A stretch of DNA of 64,000 bases. It comes from Pseudomonas gingeri (GTDB lineage: Bacteria; Pseudomonadota; Gammaproteobacteria; Pseudomonadales; Pseudomonadaceae). The translations under genes and the position numbers were made by a program. The stretch is from positions 39,456 to 103,455 of the forward strand of contig NZ_JACAQA010000013.1 in the NCBI RefSeq assembly GCF_013385425.1, given 5' to 3'. Positions 16,646-27,150 of this stretch are shown piece after piece. Each line of letters starts with the position of its first letter. The stretch's first letter is position 1. The notes beneath the pieces are model-generated. The model ran no database searches. It was not told the DNA's origin and saw only the letters and a program-made list of their open reading frames with translations.

Positions 16646-19600
16646 ATGACCCTCGATTCATATCCCTACGAGTTCTCCGAAGCCCTGGAAGCACGCGACG
16701 CACCCAATGAGCGGGAAAGCGCGCGCAACATCACCCAGGCCGACCGACTCTGGTTGAAGAACATCCTGCTTCCCAACCAGGACGCCCGCCAGGCGCTCGA
16801 AGATCCAATGACTGTCGAAAAAATCCTGCTCAGCGCCTACGGTGTGACACTGGTGGAGCTGGTGGGGGCCTTCCTGATGAGGCCCGGCACCCGGGACTGC
16901 GCGTATCTGTATACGCCGGGCTTCGGCCTGGAGCATTTCGACACACAAGCCGCCGCCCTCGACAGCGTGCTCGAGCGCCTGAGCGACAAGACCCGGCGCG
17001 ACGAACTGCTGCGCTTCGTGTTCCTCGATATCAAGAGCCGAATCCAGTTCGGCGCTGATCTGCAAGTCAAGACAGAACCCATCAAAGGCGCGGTGTTCCT
17101 CGACCGGCGTCGCTCGATCGATCTCCATGAGAGGCTCAACCTGGAGGCCTTGGGCGAGGAATTGCTCAAGCTGCCCAGCCTCGCCGCGCTGCTCGACAAA
17201 ATGCTCGGCGATGAACTGGATCGATGCTTTGCCAACGTCAACCTGGCGACCGTCAGGATGATCAGCTATGTGAGCGATGGCCGAAACGACAACGATGACG
17301 ACAGCAAACCGAAACACCCGCCCGCCGCGACTCACTCGCTGAGCGATGCGCTGCTGGCGCACTATCGCGCCGGGGCCTGGCCCGCCGACCAGCGCCGCGC
17401 CTTCGTCGCCCCCGGCTACAACGCGGTGCCGGCGGATGTCGAGGCCTGGGAAGGGGCCCTCGCGAAAATCTCCGGCAGCCTGAGGATCCGCTTGCAAAAC
17501 GAGCTGGAAAGCTACTGGAACGAGAAGATGGACAACGGCTACTCACGCCGATCTTTTTTTGCCGAGGTCATGGGCACCTGCTGGCGAACCGAACTGATCA
17601 AACAATTGCAATGGGACAGCATCGGTTCCCGAACGCAGTACTGGCTGGCCGGGCTCTATCCCCACAGGCCGGCCCGATTGCCACGGACCCAGATCAAGAG
17701 CCTCGGCTACAGAACCACCAAGCCTTCCCAGGCCGCACTCGCCAATGCGTTCCTGGTCAGCGACGGGGCCGTCAGCCCAGGCTCGCTGTTTGTCTATGCC
17801 TTCGGCCGGCTTGTCGAACTCAACGGCCAGAATGCCCTGGACAACTGGCTCCTGCATGAGCTGCGCGGCAGCCAACGCAGTGGCGAACTCTTGGAAACCC
17901 TTTCGCTGACGGAGTTCACCGATCTACAGCAATACCCCACGTTGACCACGGAACTGGACCCCCTCGCGCAGCCGCTCTTCGAAAACGGGTTGGAATCGAT
18001 CATCGCCAAACAACGGGAAAACATCGAATACGTCCTGGCTCGCTACAACAGGAGCAACGGGCAACTGAATCTCCCCGCGGCCTTCGAGGCAGCCCTGGAC
18101 ATACGCGCGATGATCAACAGCAAACTGTTGTCGATCAATACCCGTGAGCGCTGGAGCATCCGCCTCGATCTGTCAGCGGACGCCCATGCCCAGCCGTCGA
18201 CCCAGCCCCCGATCACGACGCCGGCCAGCGCCAGTGAACAGTGGCACACGCTCAACACCTTGAAATTCCGTCTCGCCAACGAACTGGCCAAACGTCCGGA
18301 TCTCCTGACTTTTGCGCAAAGCTCGCTGCACGATGAGTTGCTCAACGCAAAGCGGACAGACCTGGACGCGACGAACATTTACCTCAACCAGTACGAGAGC
18401 GCCTCCGACCAGCAGCAGGCACTCCAGCCGAGCACCTCGATCAGCCTGGCCAAACATCTGCTGGAGCGCTCGGTCGGCCTGGTCCTGCCACTGACAGAGC
18501 GTATCGACAGCGGCCTGTTCAGTCGCGGCGAGGACGGTTATTGGTCAAGGATTGCCAACCTGGACATGGCCACCGCCAACGAGTTCGTCGACGCCGCGCT
18601 GGTGGATTTCCTGCCACGTTTCCTGCACCAGCATCGAGCGATCTATTCACAACTCAGCCCCCTGATCGGCAAGGCCCTGGAGCAGGGGCTGCGCCACGAA
18701 GCACGGCAACGGGTGCTGACTGGAACACTGGATGACAGCGCCCGGGAACTGCTTGAAACGGTCCTCGACAGCCCGGACAGCGCACGGCGCAAAGGCTTGC
18801 GGGGGTTTATCCCGGATGCTTTCGGTCTCACGCTGAAAACCACCGGGCAGTCGCTGCCGCCCCACACGCTGTTCAACTGTTTCCTGATCACCGAGCGTGG
18901 CGGGCTGGATCCGCTCAATTCCGGAAGAGCACTGTTCTGGACACCGGCCGGTGGACTCGAAGCATTCGACTCATTGCACAGGGCCGAAGCCGAGCTCAAC
19001 CGACGCTTGCACGCCCCGGAGCAACGTCTGTCCCTGTTGGAAAACCTGATAGCCACCCCGCCCCCCGCGCCGCTCTCGGCGGATCATCAGCTCAATGGCA
19101 TCAGCATCGGCTTCGAACGTACCCGCAACAACTTCCTGAACGACCGAATCCACTCCCTGGTCGAGAAGGCTCTGGGAGACATCGCCGTGGCGGCCTCAGC
19201 GCAACTGCCGGCCGCCGGACTGCAAGGCCACGTGCAATCCTGCCTGCTACGACACGCCTTGCTGGCGCCCCTGGAAAAAGCCCTCGCAGCGACACGGCAC
19301 GCCCGCTTCCATAGCGCGCTGCCCGCCTGGCTGGCGAGTGCCCGAGCCGACGAGCAACTGGCCCTGGCCGAATTATTGGACCAGCACCGACAACACATCG
19401 ATGCCCCTCTCGATTACCATCACGACATCCCCGACATCCGGCACTTCGCCCGGACAAAGATCGGCAGCCTGCTGATTCGCGACTTTCCGACATCAGGCTT
19501 GAGTCCGGATGACGTGCACCTCTCGGTACGCAGCAGCACGCAGACCCTGACGGACTACGCCCTGCGCCATTTCGACGAAATCGACGGGGCTTCGGCGACA

Positions 19601-21832
19601 CTGATAGACGCCCACAAACTTCCGGATGATTTGACGGTTGCGCGCCTCAATGCCCTGATCAAGGAAGCGCAGATCGGCACGCATTACGCGGCGCTGCTGG
19701 AGTCCCATCTGTCCCACGGCGAGAACCGGGTGCCCGAGCGCCGAGCCCTGTTCACCCCGCACCTGATCTGGCAAAGCCTCGAACATGCCCTGCGCCAGTA
19801 CCTGCAACGATCGATTTGCGCCCAGGCCCACGGCTTTATCACGCATCTGCTGGGCATGCCCGACGGCGTGGCCCGACTCCCCCTCGCCGGCAGCGATATC
19901 GTCGTACGCCCACTGGAACTGCTGCGCCAGGCCCGGGCGAGCGCGGACCGGGCCCTGGGCCTGTATCTGATCGGACGCTCCGATACCCAGGGGCCCCTGC
20001 TGCTCTTCAGCCCGTATGGCGAACAACCGGTCTTTCGCGAGTACGGCAACGAATCGCTGCTCATAAGCGAACTGGGTCGTCCCGGCCCCTTGCGACAACT
20101 CGTGCTCGGCAGGCTTTCCAGTAGCGTGCGCCCGCTCTACAGCGAACAGGTTTTCAGTACCCAGACCGTCAGCGCTACCTGGAACATCATCAAGGGTCAT
20201 TTCCTCAACCAGTTATACAACGACATAACCGCCCTGTTGAAAGAGCAATTGGGACTACAAGGTACCCAGGGGCAGCAGTCGGCCTGGAGCACGGTGGTTC
20301 ACCTGCTCGGGAATCAGTTGCACCAGGACACCCGCCTCATGCTCGGCCGCTTGCGCATGCCCTGGGTGATCTGGCAAACCCTGCCGCGCTTCAAGGACGC
20401 CATGGACAATGCCTGGCAAGGTCGCTGGGCATTGGCGATGGAAGAATTCACTGGCGCCCTGGCGCAACTGGCATTGTCCCGTAAAGCCCCGACTGCCAGC
20501 GCTCTCGTCGAATGGCCGAAACCCGCGCAGACACCCGCCCCGCCAGAAACCCCGGTCGAGTCAGCGTTTCCACACTGGCCTGCCTGGGGAGACATGCACC
20601 TGACCCGGGAACAGCAAAACCGCCTGCTCGGCTACGAAGCCCGGGATATTGCCTTGAGCGATCTGGAGCATGACGCCGCCCTGGGCATCTATACCGACCC
20701 AAGCACAAATCGCCGTTACGCAGCCGTACGCGGACGGGTGTTCCAGGTGCGGTCCGAGGACCGGCGCTGGCGGATCGTGACCGACCAGGAACCCGGACCG
20801 TGGCTGCGAAAAGACACCCAAGGCCAGTGGGAGATGGACCTCAAGGGGCGCTTGCTGGGAGGCGGGGATGGTAATCGCCTGCTGGACCGTATCACCACCC
20901 GGCAGACCGTGAACCGTGAAGTCAAGGTACTGGCGGCGGGCATGAAATCGATCAAACACCTTTATCCGGACAAGGCCCGACAAATCAAACAGGCCCATGC
21001 ATTGGCCGTCACCTACCTGAGTAACGCCAGGCAACGCTTGAAATCGCTGGCATCCGGCACTCGACTCGACAGCCAGCGACAGCTTTACCTCCAGGAACTC
21101 TTCGGCCTCAAGAGCATCAGCCGGGGCCTGAACAACAGAATCATCAGAATGCTCGACAAGCTGCTTCTGGAGCTGCTGTCCCCGGAACGCTCCCCCGATC
21201 TCTCGGACCTCTATGTAGTCGGTGCCGCCCGGATACCTGAGCGCAGGTGCCCGGCCTTCGTGGTGACCTGCGACCGCACCCGTAAAATCTATTTGAATGA
21301 GCTGTTCTTCGAGCCCGAATTGAAGGTCTATGAGCCCATCCGACCCAGGACCTTCAACAGCGTGTTGCACAACATGGCGACCATCTTCCTTCATGAGTTC
21401 AGCCATATCGTCCTCAATACCGTGGACATCGCCTACCTGGATTCCTTCCGCCCCTTCCACGACCTGCTCGACAACAGCACAAGCGAGGCGCGTGAACGAC
21501 TCCAGGAATTGAAGGAGTTGCAGGAAAAGGCACTCTCCGCACGCACACCCAGCGAGCACTTGTTCAGGGTTGAAGACCGGGTCACCGGCACATGGCACGA
21601 TATCGAAGATGACCCGTACAAGCGGGTTCTGGAACTGACCCGCAGCCGCCATCTGCAAGACGCCCGGCGAAAATTCCAGGACGACGAAGCCCGGAGAATC
21701 GATGTCATCCTGGCCAACGCGGACTCCCTGGCGCTGCTTATCAGCTACCTGGGGCGCCCCACGGAGTTCTATCCGATTTTCACAGGGGCACCCCAGCCTG
21801 GGCAAGCGCCCACCCCCACCAGCACTATCTAA
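16646..21832 (+). CDS. Giant dermonecrotic-toxin-like protein with C-terminal aspzincin-type metalloprotease (copy 1, intact)
   Basis: A 1,728-residue protein with no signal peptide or clear membrane segment. Most of its length matches the body of Pseudomonas dermonecrotic-toxin-domain (DUF6543-like) proteins as far as I recognise them; this assignment is tentative. Motif-like blocks include NQDARQAL near 45, YTPGFGLEHFD near 87 and a long run of Leu-rich helices. The last 280 residues carry a zincin signature: LHEFSH (His1583, Glu1584, His1587), NTVD with Asp1594 in the third-ligand position, and NADSLALL near 1691, together the pattern of M35/lysine-specific aspzincins. The start at 16646 is supported by a GAAGG a few bases upstream that is shared with the second copy. 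It is followed 102 bases later by the paralogue. No immunity gene is visible, so a eukaryotic target is more plausible than bacterial competition. Secretion route unknown. Confidence 0.75.
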   Translation: MTLDSYPYEFSEALEARDAPNERESARNITQADRLWLKNILLPNQDARQALEDPMTVEKILLSAYGVTLVELVGAFLMRPGTRDCAYLYTPGFGLEHFDTQAAALDSVLERLSDKTRRDELLRFVFLDIKSRIQFGADLQVKTEPIKGAVFLDRRRSIDLHERLNLEALGEELLKLPSLAALLDKMLGDELDRCFANVNLATVRMISYVSDGRNDNDDDSKPKHPPAATHSLSDALLAHYRAGAWPADQRRAFVAPGYNAVPADVEAWEGALAKISGSLRIRLQNELESYWNEKMDNGYSRRSFFAEVMGTCWRTELIKQLQWDSIGSRTQYWLAGLYPHRPARLPRTQIKSLGYRTTKPSQAALANAFLVSDGAVSPGSLFVYAFGRLVELNGQNALDNWLLHELRGSQRSGELLETLSLTEFTDLQQYPTLTTELDPLAQPLFENGLESIIAKQRENIEYVLARYNRSNGQLNLPAAFEAALDIRAMINSKLLSINTRERWSIRLDLSADAHAQPSTQPPITTPASASEQWHTLNTLKFRLANELAKRPDLLTFAQSSLHDELLNAKRTDLDATNIYLNQYESASDQQQALQPSTSISLAKHLLERSVGLVLPLTERIDSGLFSRGEDGYWSRIANLDMATANEFVDAALVDFLPRFLHQHRAIYSQLSPLIGKALEQGLRHEARQRVLTGTLDDSARELLETVLDSPDSARRKGLRGFIPDAFGLTLKTTGQSLPPHTLFNCFLITERGGLDPLNSGRALFWTPAGGLEAFDSLHRAEAELNRRLHAPEQRLSLLENLIATPPPAPLSADHQLNGISIGFERTRNNFLNDRIHSLVEKALGDIAVAASAQLPAAGLQGHVQSCLLRHALLAPLEKALAATRHARFHSALPAWLASARADEQLALAELLDQHRQHIDAPLDYHHDIPDIRHFARTKIGSLLIRDFPTSGLSPDDVHLSVRSSTQTLTDYALRHFDEIDGASATLIDAHKLPDDLTVARLNALIKEAQIGTHYAALLESHLSHGENRVPERRALFTPHLIWQSLEHALRQYLQRSICAQAHGFITHLLGMPDGVARLPLAGSDIVVRPLELLRQARASADRALGLYLIGRSDTQGPLLLFSPYGEQPVFREYGNESLLISELGRPGPLRQLVLGRLSSSVRPLYSEQVFSTQTVSATWNIIKGHFLNQLYNDITALLKEQLGLQGTQGQQSAWSTVVHLLGNQLHQDTRLMLGRLRMPWVIWQTLPRFKDAMDNAWQGRWALAMEEFTGALAQLALSRKAPTASALVEWPKPAQTPAPPETPVESAFPHWPAWGDMHLTREQQNRLLGYEARDIALSDLEHDAALGIYTDPSTNRRYAAVRGRVFQVRSEDRRWRIVTDQEPGPWLRKDTQGQWEMDLKGRLLGGGDGNRLLDRITTRQTVNREVKVLAAGMKSIKHLYPDKARQIKQAHALAVTYLSNARQRLKSLASGTRLDSQRQLYLQELFGLKSISRGLNNRIIRMLDKLLLELLSPERSPDLSDLYVVGAARIPERRCPAFVVTCDRTRKIYLNELFFEPELKVYEPIRPRTFNSVLHNMATIFLHEFSHIVLNTVDIAYLDSFRPFHDLLDNSTSEARERLQELKELQEKALSARTPSEHLFRVEDRVTGTWHDIEDDPYKRVLELTRSRHLQDARRKFQDDEARRIDVILANADSLALLISYLGRPTEFYPIFTGAPQPGQAPTPTSTI

Positions 21833-21934
21833 TGCAGCCTGTCGGGCCGCCCCCTGTAGCGTTGATGTCCTTCAAGCGCGATGCCCCGCCCCGGCGGGCC
21901 TCGCCCCTCGTCAACACGAACGAAGGCACAGCCT

Positions 21935-24900
21935 ATGTCCGACCATCCCCCTGTCTATTATTTGTCCCAGGCCATGGAACTGCGTGATACCCCCAGCGCG
22001 CTGGAAATATCCCTGCGGATCGGAACCACTGAGCGCAACTGGTTGCGCAACCTGTTCCTGGCCAGCCAGGATGCCCGCCAGGCACTCGATACCCCGATGT
22101 CCGTCGATAAACTCTTCATCGTCGCCCAAGGCTCTCCGGCGACCGAGCTGGCCGGAGCCTTTCTGGTCAGCGGCCCTCGGGGGCAGCGGGTGTTCCTCTG
22201 TACCCCGGGGTTCGGCCTGGAGCCCTTCGATCATCGCGAGCTGGCGCTGAAAAAACTGCTCGAACGCCTGGGCCTGCCCCCGCAGCGCGACGAACTGCTA
22301 CGCTTCGTCGCACTCAGGATCAAGGCGGCCATTCGCTTCGAGCCGCCGCCCATCCTGGTCTCGGAACCGATCCGGGGTGTCGTACTGGTCGATCGACGCC
22401 AGTCCATCGAAACCTGCCTCGACTACAGCCTGAAGAATCTGCATGACGAATTGCTCAGGTTGCCGACACTCAAGTCCCTGCTCAACCGACTGTTCGAGAA
22501 CCATCTGGGCCGGCACTTCCCCCACGTCAACCTGACGGCCCTGAGGGTGATCAGCTACGCCACCCCCCTCTCCGGCGACGGCACGGCGACGCTCCCCCTC
22601 CAACAGCTCTCCACACGACAGCTCAGCGAAACCTTGCTGGAACACTACAACCGGGGTGTCTGGCCCGAAGGGCAAAGCCGCGAATTCGTCGCCCCCGGCT
22701 ACTCCTCCTCGGCGACGGATACCGTCGTTTGGGAAGCAGCACTGGCGAGTCTCTCCGGCCAGTTGTACAGCCATCTGGAAAGCACACTGCGAGACTTCTG
22801 GAAAGAGCCCCTCGACAACGGGCAACCACGCCAGGAACTGTTTATCGATGCCATGGGTACGCGCTTTCGGGCCGAGCTGCTCCAGCAGGAACAGGACTGG
22901 AATATCCTCAGTCCCGAGGACTACTACCCGCTGTGCGGGTTCTACCCCCTGGAGGCTTCAAGACTGCACGAACTGACGCCCTACACCCTGAGCGTGAAAA
23001 CCAGCCGGCTCACCGGCGCATTGGCCAATGCCTTTGTCGTACGCAGCGACCGCCAGCAACACCCGGCTTTTTTCTGTTATGCCGCCGGTCGACTGTTGGC
23101 CTTCGAAAGCGAGAGTTCACTGCTGGCCTCGGTCAAGCCCCTGCTTCAAGACCCGGACCACGGCAATGACCTGCGTCATGGCCTGTCACTGCGCGAACGC
23201 GCCGACCTGAAGGATTCGCAGCCCCTCGATATCGCACTGACAGTGGGCAACCCGGAGGTCTTCGAGGCGCTGTTCAATAGCGTCGTCGCCAAACAACTGG
23301 ATAACGTGGCGTATGTGCTCGCACGCTATCGCAGCAGCAACGGCGCGCTGGCCCTCGCCGCGGCGTTTGAACGGGCACTGGATGTCCGCGCCTTGATCGA
23401 CCCGCGATTGGTTGCGCTCGCCCCCCTGGGTCGATGGAGCCATCGCCTGGATCTCTCTCCCAGCGAGAGGTTCGTCACACCGGGCTCGCGACGGGTATTG
23501 ACGCCCGTGCTGGACACCGTCAGATACCAGCTGAAAACCCTGAGCGAACTCAAGGAGAGCATCGCCGAAGCCCTGAACAAGCGTCCGTCCCTCAAGGACT
23601 TCATCCAAAGCGAGCTGTCCAGGGAACTGAACCTCGTCCATCGAGGTAACCTGTCACCCGGCAATCTCCACATCAATCAGTATACGTCCGCCCTTCCGGC
23701 CCTCGGCGATACGACGCTGCTGCCGAGTAGCTCACAAAGCCTGGTGGAACACTTTCTCGAACGTCTGACCCAGCACTCCGGCGCGCTAGTAAAGACCGCC
23801 CACGGCGGACTGTTCAGCAAGGATAGCGAGGGTCACTGGGCACGGGTTTCAGACCTGGACATCACGCGGCTCAACACGATCGTCGAGAAGGTCCTGCCGG
23901 ATTTTCTCGGGCACTATCTGCGCCAGCAGCGCTCGGTGTACAGCGAGCTGTCCGAACGCTTGAGCGAGGCCGTCACCAGTGGGTTGCGCCGCGAAGCGCA
24001 GTTCAAGGCGCTGCAGAATACCTTGAGAGAAACCGACCTGGAGGTGCTCGACAACCTGCTCGACAGCCATCGAAGGGACCAGCGTCCGGGCTTGCGCGGC
24101 TTCATTCCGGATGCCTTCGAGCTGACGCTCAAGACTGACGGGGCGGCCGCGCCGATCAAACTGCGCAACTGCTACCTGCTGACCGAACGCGGCGGCCTGG
24201 ACAACGAGCATTCCGGGGCGGTGCAGCTATGGACCCCGGTTCAGGGGGCAGAAACCTTTCACTCCTTTCACGCCGCCGAAGTCGAACTGCAACGGCGCCT
24301 GCATGACCCCGTGGAACGTCTGTCCCTGCTGGAGAATATCGCCCGCAGCGAACAACCGGCCCATTTGCCCCTGCCCCAGAACCACCACACCAATCACCGG
24401 GCTTATCCGGCCCTGGGCTTTGAACTCATTCACAACGGTTTCCGCGGCAATCGACAAAACTCGCTGGTGGACAAGGCGATGGGCGATCTCGCGCATGCCG
24501 TGGCATCCCCTTACTCGGGCGAGCACTTTCACCAGCACCTGCAGTCCTGCCTTGATGCCCGCTCGACGGTTCCGACTCTTGAGAAGGCCATCCAGGCCGC
24601 GCAGAACGCCACCCTGCACCTGGCGCTGCCAACCTGGTTGGCGGACGCCAGCGACAGCCGGCAGTTCGCCCTGGCGAGCCTGCTCGACCGCTATCGCCAG
24701 GATGCCGCGACGACGGGGGACTACCACCAGGACATTCCCGATATCCGCGACAATGCCAGGACCAAGGTCATGAGCCTGCTGTCCCGGGACTTTCCGGCGG
24801 CCCGCCTCGACCCCGACAAGATCAACGTCTCGCTGACGCTACGCAATGCGACCGAGATCATCCGTGAATCGCTGACCGACTTCGCCCTGCGGCACTTCGA

Positions 24901-26194
24901 CCACATCGACCAAAGCTCGATCGTCGCCAGCACTCCGACGGGCTGGCTGCCCGAGGGCCTGACCAGCGACCGCCTCAAGAGCCTGGTGAAAGAGGCCGCC
25001 GTGGGCAGCCACTATGCAAACCTGCTCGACTCCTATCTGTCGGCCAGCGAAAGTGGCAGCGCACAACGCCAGCGCGCTTTTCAAAAACACTTTTTCTGGC
25101 AAAGCCTGCTGCACGCCTTCACCCAGGTCATCGGCAACAGCCTGTCCGCCACCGCCCACGGCTACATCAAGCACCTGCTGGCGATGCCGGACGGTCTTGC
25201 CAGGAAACCCCTGAACGGACAGAGCATCGACGTTCGCCCGCTGGAATTGATCAGCGGCGCCCAGGCGAAAGCCGACCCCGTGCCCGGTTTCTATCTGATC
25301 GGTCCCAAATCCGCCGAACGCGGCCCGCGAATTCTGCTCAGCCCACAGGGGCCGCTGCCGATTTTCCAGGAATACACCGATGAAGCCGCCTTGCTGGCCG
25401 ACCTCAAGGACTCGGACAGCCTGCAACAGCGAGTCCTTGAAAGACTGGCCCATGAGCGGCGCGCCCATTACGCGCAACAGGTGTTCGGCGCACAGCTTAG
25501 GCCCCTGGGGATCAGCGACAATCCGCTGCGCGGCAATTTCTTCCAGCGGCTCTATCAGGACACCACCGCGCTACTCAAGAACATGCTCGGCAGGCAGAAC
25601 GTACAAGACCAGCACTCGGCCTGGAGCAATGTCCTGTCCTGGCTCAAGGCGGGGCTTTACCAGGGCGCGATGTTCATGCTCGGGCGGTTGCGCTTGCCAC
25701 TGCTTATCTGGCAAACCCTCCCGCAGCTCAAGGATGCGACGCAAAAGGCCTGGCAGGGCCGCTGGGGCGAGGCGATCGAGGAGTTCGTCATCGGCCTGGC
25801 GCAACTGGCAGTGGCACGCCGCGGCTGGAGCCGATCGAGCCTGACCGGCCCCATGCCAACAGAAACCGAAGCGCTCATCGAATCGCCCTTTGCCGACCCG
25901 GCCTGGGGCGACGCCCGCCTGACGCCCGGACAAAAGGCCGCGATCCTCGGCCATGAAGCCCATGAGGTTGCCTTGGCGGACATGACCCCGGATCTGGCCA
26001 CCGGCCTGTATCGGGATACCGCGACCGGCAAGACCTTCGCGGCGGTCGGCGGAAAAGTCTTTCAGGTCCAGGAAGACAATCGGCGCTGGCGCATCGTCAA
26101 GGAACAGGCTCGGGGCCCCTGGTTGCAACAGAACCCGTACAAACAGTGGTCATTCAACCTGCAAGAACACTGTCTGGAAGGGCTGTCGCAATGA
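21935..26194 (+). CDS. Giant dermonecrotic-toxin-like protein, body only (copy 2, first chain)
   Basis: A 1,419-residue paralogue of the preceding gene, alignable by eye from its first 50 residues (SQDARQAL, TPGFGLEPFD, RDELLRFV) to its end (RRWRIV-EQ-GPWL). It holds the whole body but stops just before the metalloprotease part. Its TGA (26192-26194) overlaps an ATG that opens the protease chain. Aligning to copy 1 across this point, 15 residues before and 33 after the junction match in length exactly. The split is therefore a one-base frame change and not a loss of sequence. It may be a natural two-chain toxin or a recent frameshift. Confidence 0.75.
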   Translation: MSDHPPVYYLSQAMELRDTPSALEISLRIGTTERNWLRNLFLASQDARQALDTPMSVDKLFIVAQGSPATELAGAFLVSGPRGQRVFLCTPGFGLEPFDHRELALKKLLERLGLPPQRDELLRFVALRIKAAIRFEPPPILVSEPIRGVVLVDRRQSIETCLDYSLKNLHDELLRLPTLKSLLNRLFENHLGRHFPHVNLTALRVISYATPLSGDGTATLPLQQLSTRQLSETLLEHYNRGVWPEGQSREFVAPGYSSSATDTVVWEAALASLSGQLYSHLESTLRDFWKEPLDNGQPRQELFIDAMGTRFRAELLQQEQDWNILSPEDYYPLCGFYPLEASRLHELTPYTLSVKTSRLTGALANAFVVRSDRQQHPAFFCYAAGRLLAFESESSLLASVKPLLQDPDHGNDLRHGLSLRERADLKDSQPLDIALTVGNPEVFEALFNSVVAKQLDNVAYVLARYRSSNGALALAAAFERALDVRALIDPRLVALAPLGRWSHRLDLSPSERFVTPGSRRVLTPVLDTVRYQLKTLSELKESIAEALNKRPSLKDFIQSELSRELNLVHRGNLSPGNLHINQYTSALPALGDTTLLPSSSQSLVEHFLERLTQHSGALVKTAHGGLFSKDSEGHWARVSDLDITRLNTIVEKVLPDFLGHYLRQQRSVYSELSERLSEAVTSGLRREAQFKALQNTLRETDLEVLDNLLDSHRRDQRPGLRGFIPDAFELTLKTDGAAAPIKLRNCYLLTERGGLDNEHSGAVQLWTPVQGAETFHSFHAAEVELQRRLHDPVERLSLLENIARSEQPAHLPLPQNHHTNHRAYPALGFELIHNGFRGNRQNSLVDKAMGDLAHAVASPYSGEHFHQHLQSCLDARSTVPTLEKAIQAAQNATLHLALPTWLADASDSRQFALASLLDRYRQDAATTGDYHQDIPDIRDNARTKVMSLLSRDFPAARLDPDKINVSLTLRNATEIIRESLTDFALRHFDHIDQSSIVASTPTGWLPEGLTSDRLKSLVKEAAVGSHYANLLDSYLSASESGSAQRQRAFQKHFFWQSLLHAFTQVIGNSLSATAHGYIKHLLAMPDGLARKPLNGQSIDVRPLELISGAQAKADPVPGFYLIGPKSAERGPRILLSPQGPLPIFQEYTDEAALLADLKDSDSLQQRVLERLAHERRAHYAQQVFGAQLRPLGISDNPLRGNFFQRLYQDTTALLKNMLGRQNVQDQHSAWSNVLSWLKAGLYQGAMFMLGRLRLPLLIWQTLPQLKDATQKAWQGRWGEAIEEFVIGLAQLAVARRGWSRSSLTGPMPTETEALIESPFADPAWGDARLTPGQKAAILGHEAHEVALADMTPDLATGLYRDTATGKTFAAVGGKVFQVQEDNRRWRIVKEQARGPWLQQNPYKQWSFNLQEHCLEGLSQ

Positions 26195-27102
26195 AACTAT
26201 TCGACTCTTGCCTGAACCGAAGAGCGATCCGCGAGGAAATGCGCGTGCAGGCGATCGGGATTGACAGCATTCGCCGGCTCTATCCCAACCGGGCACGTAT
26301 GATCCGCCATGCCCATGAACAAGCAGTGGCCTATCTGGCAGATACCCAAAAAAACATGGACAGGCTTTTTTCCGAGGCGCCCCTGGATCGGAAACGCCGT
26401 CAGTTCGTGGAAAAATTCTTCGATATCGCTTCAGTGAGTGAAAGCACGATCCAGAAAATCAAATTCCGCGCGGACATGCTGCTCGGGGAACTGCTCAAGC
26501 CATCGCTCAACCCCGAGACCTCGTCACGCTATATCGTGGGCTCGGCCCTGCACCCGGAGCACGGTATCCAGGCATTCACCTTGCCCAAGGACGCGACCAG
26601 GAGAATCTATTTCACCGAGCGTTTCTTCGATCCCGGCTTCGAACCCTACCTGCCCCTGCGCTCCAGGGCCTTCGACATGCTGGGTCACAACATGGCCACG
26701 GTCCTGTTGCATGAAACCAGCCATCTGGTGCTCGACACGATCGACCTCGCCTATCTGGAGTCGAGCCGGCCCTTCGTCGATCTGCTGGATACCCGATCGC
26801 TGCTGGGAAGGCTTCGTCATGACGACCTGGAACACATCCAGCAGCATGCGTTCTCCAACCGCACTCCCTCCAACGAATTATTCAGGGAGCGCGACGATTA
26901 CGACCTGCACTGGTACGACGTGGTGGGCAAACCTTTCCAGCGGGTGTTGCAACTCACCGGGACGCAAAACCTGGATGAGGCCCGCAGAGTGTTCTTCTCG
27001 GACGAGAACAAAAGAATGGATGTCATGCTGAACAACGCCGACTCACTGGCATTGTTGCTCGCTCACCTGGGCAGACCGCCCGAGTACCATCCTCAGTACT
27101 AG
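26191..27102 (+). CDS. Aspzincin-type metalloprotease chain of the split toxin (copy 2, second chain)
   Basis: A 303-residue protein equivalent to the last 310 or so residues of copy 1. It has LHETSH (His174, Glu175, His178), DTID with Asp185 as probable third zinc ligand, and NADSLALL near 282, so all inferred catalytic and metal ligands are kept. The ATG overlaps the preceding stop (ATGA), and GGAAGGG lies 8 bases upstream, so reinitiation could make it as a separate chain. The conserved residues argue that it is not long decayed. It ends 48 bases before the convergent dpkA gene. No signal peptide is present; export would have to follow that of the body. Confidence 0.75.
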   Translation: MKLFDSCLNRRAIREEMRVQAIGIDSIRRLYPNRARMIRHAHEQAVAYLADTQKNMDRLFSEAPLDRKRRQFVEKFFDIASVSESTIQKIKFRADMLLGELLKPSLNPETSSRYIVGSALHPEHGIQAFTLPKDATRRIYFTERFFDPGFEPYLPLRSRAFDMLGHNMATVLLHETSHLVLDTIDLAYLESSRPFVDLLDTRSLLGRLRHDDLEHIQQHAFSNRTPSNELFRERDDYDLHWYDVVGKPFQRVLQLTGTQNLDEARRVFFSDENKRMDVMLNNADSLALLLAHLGRPPEYHPQY

Positions 27103-27150
27103 ACGGGGGTCCACCCCGTACCTGGAGTGTTCCCATCCCAGGCGCAACGC

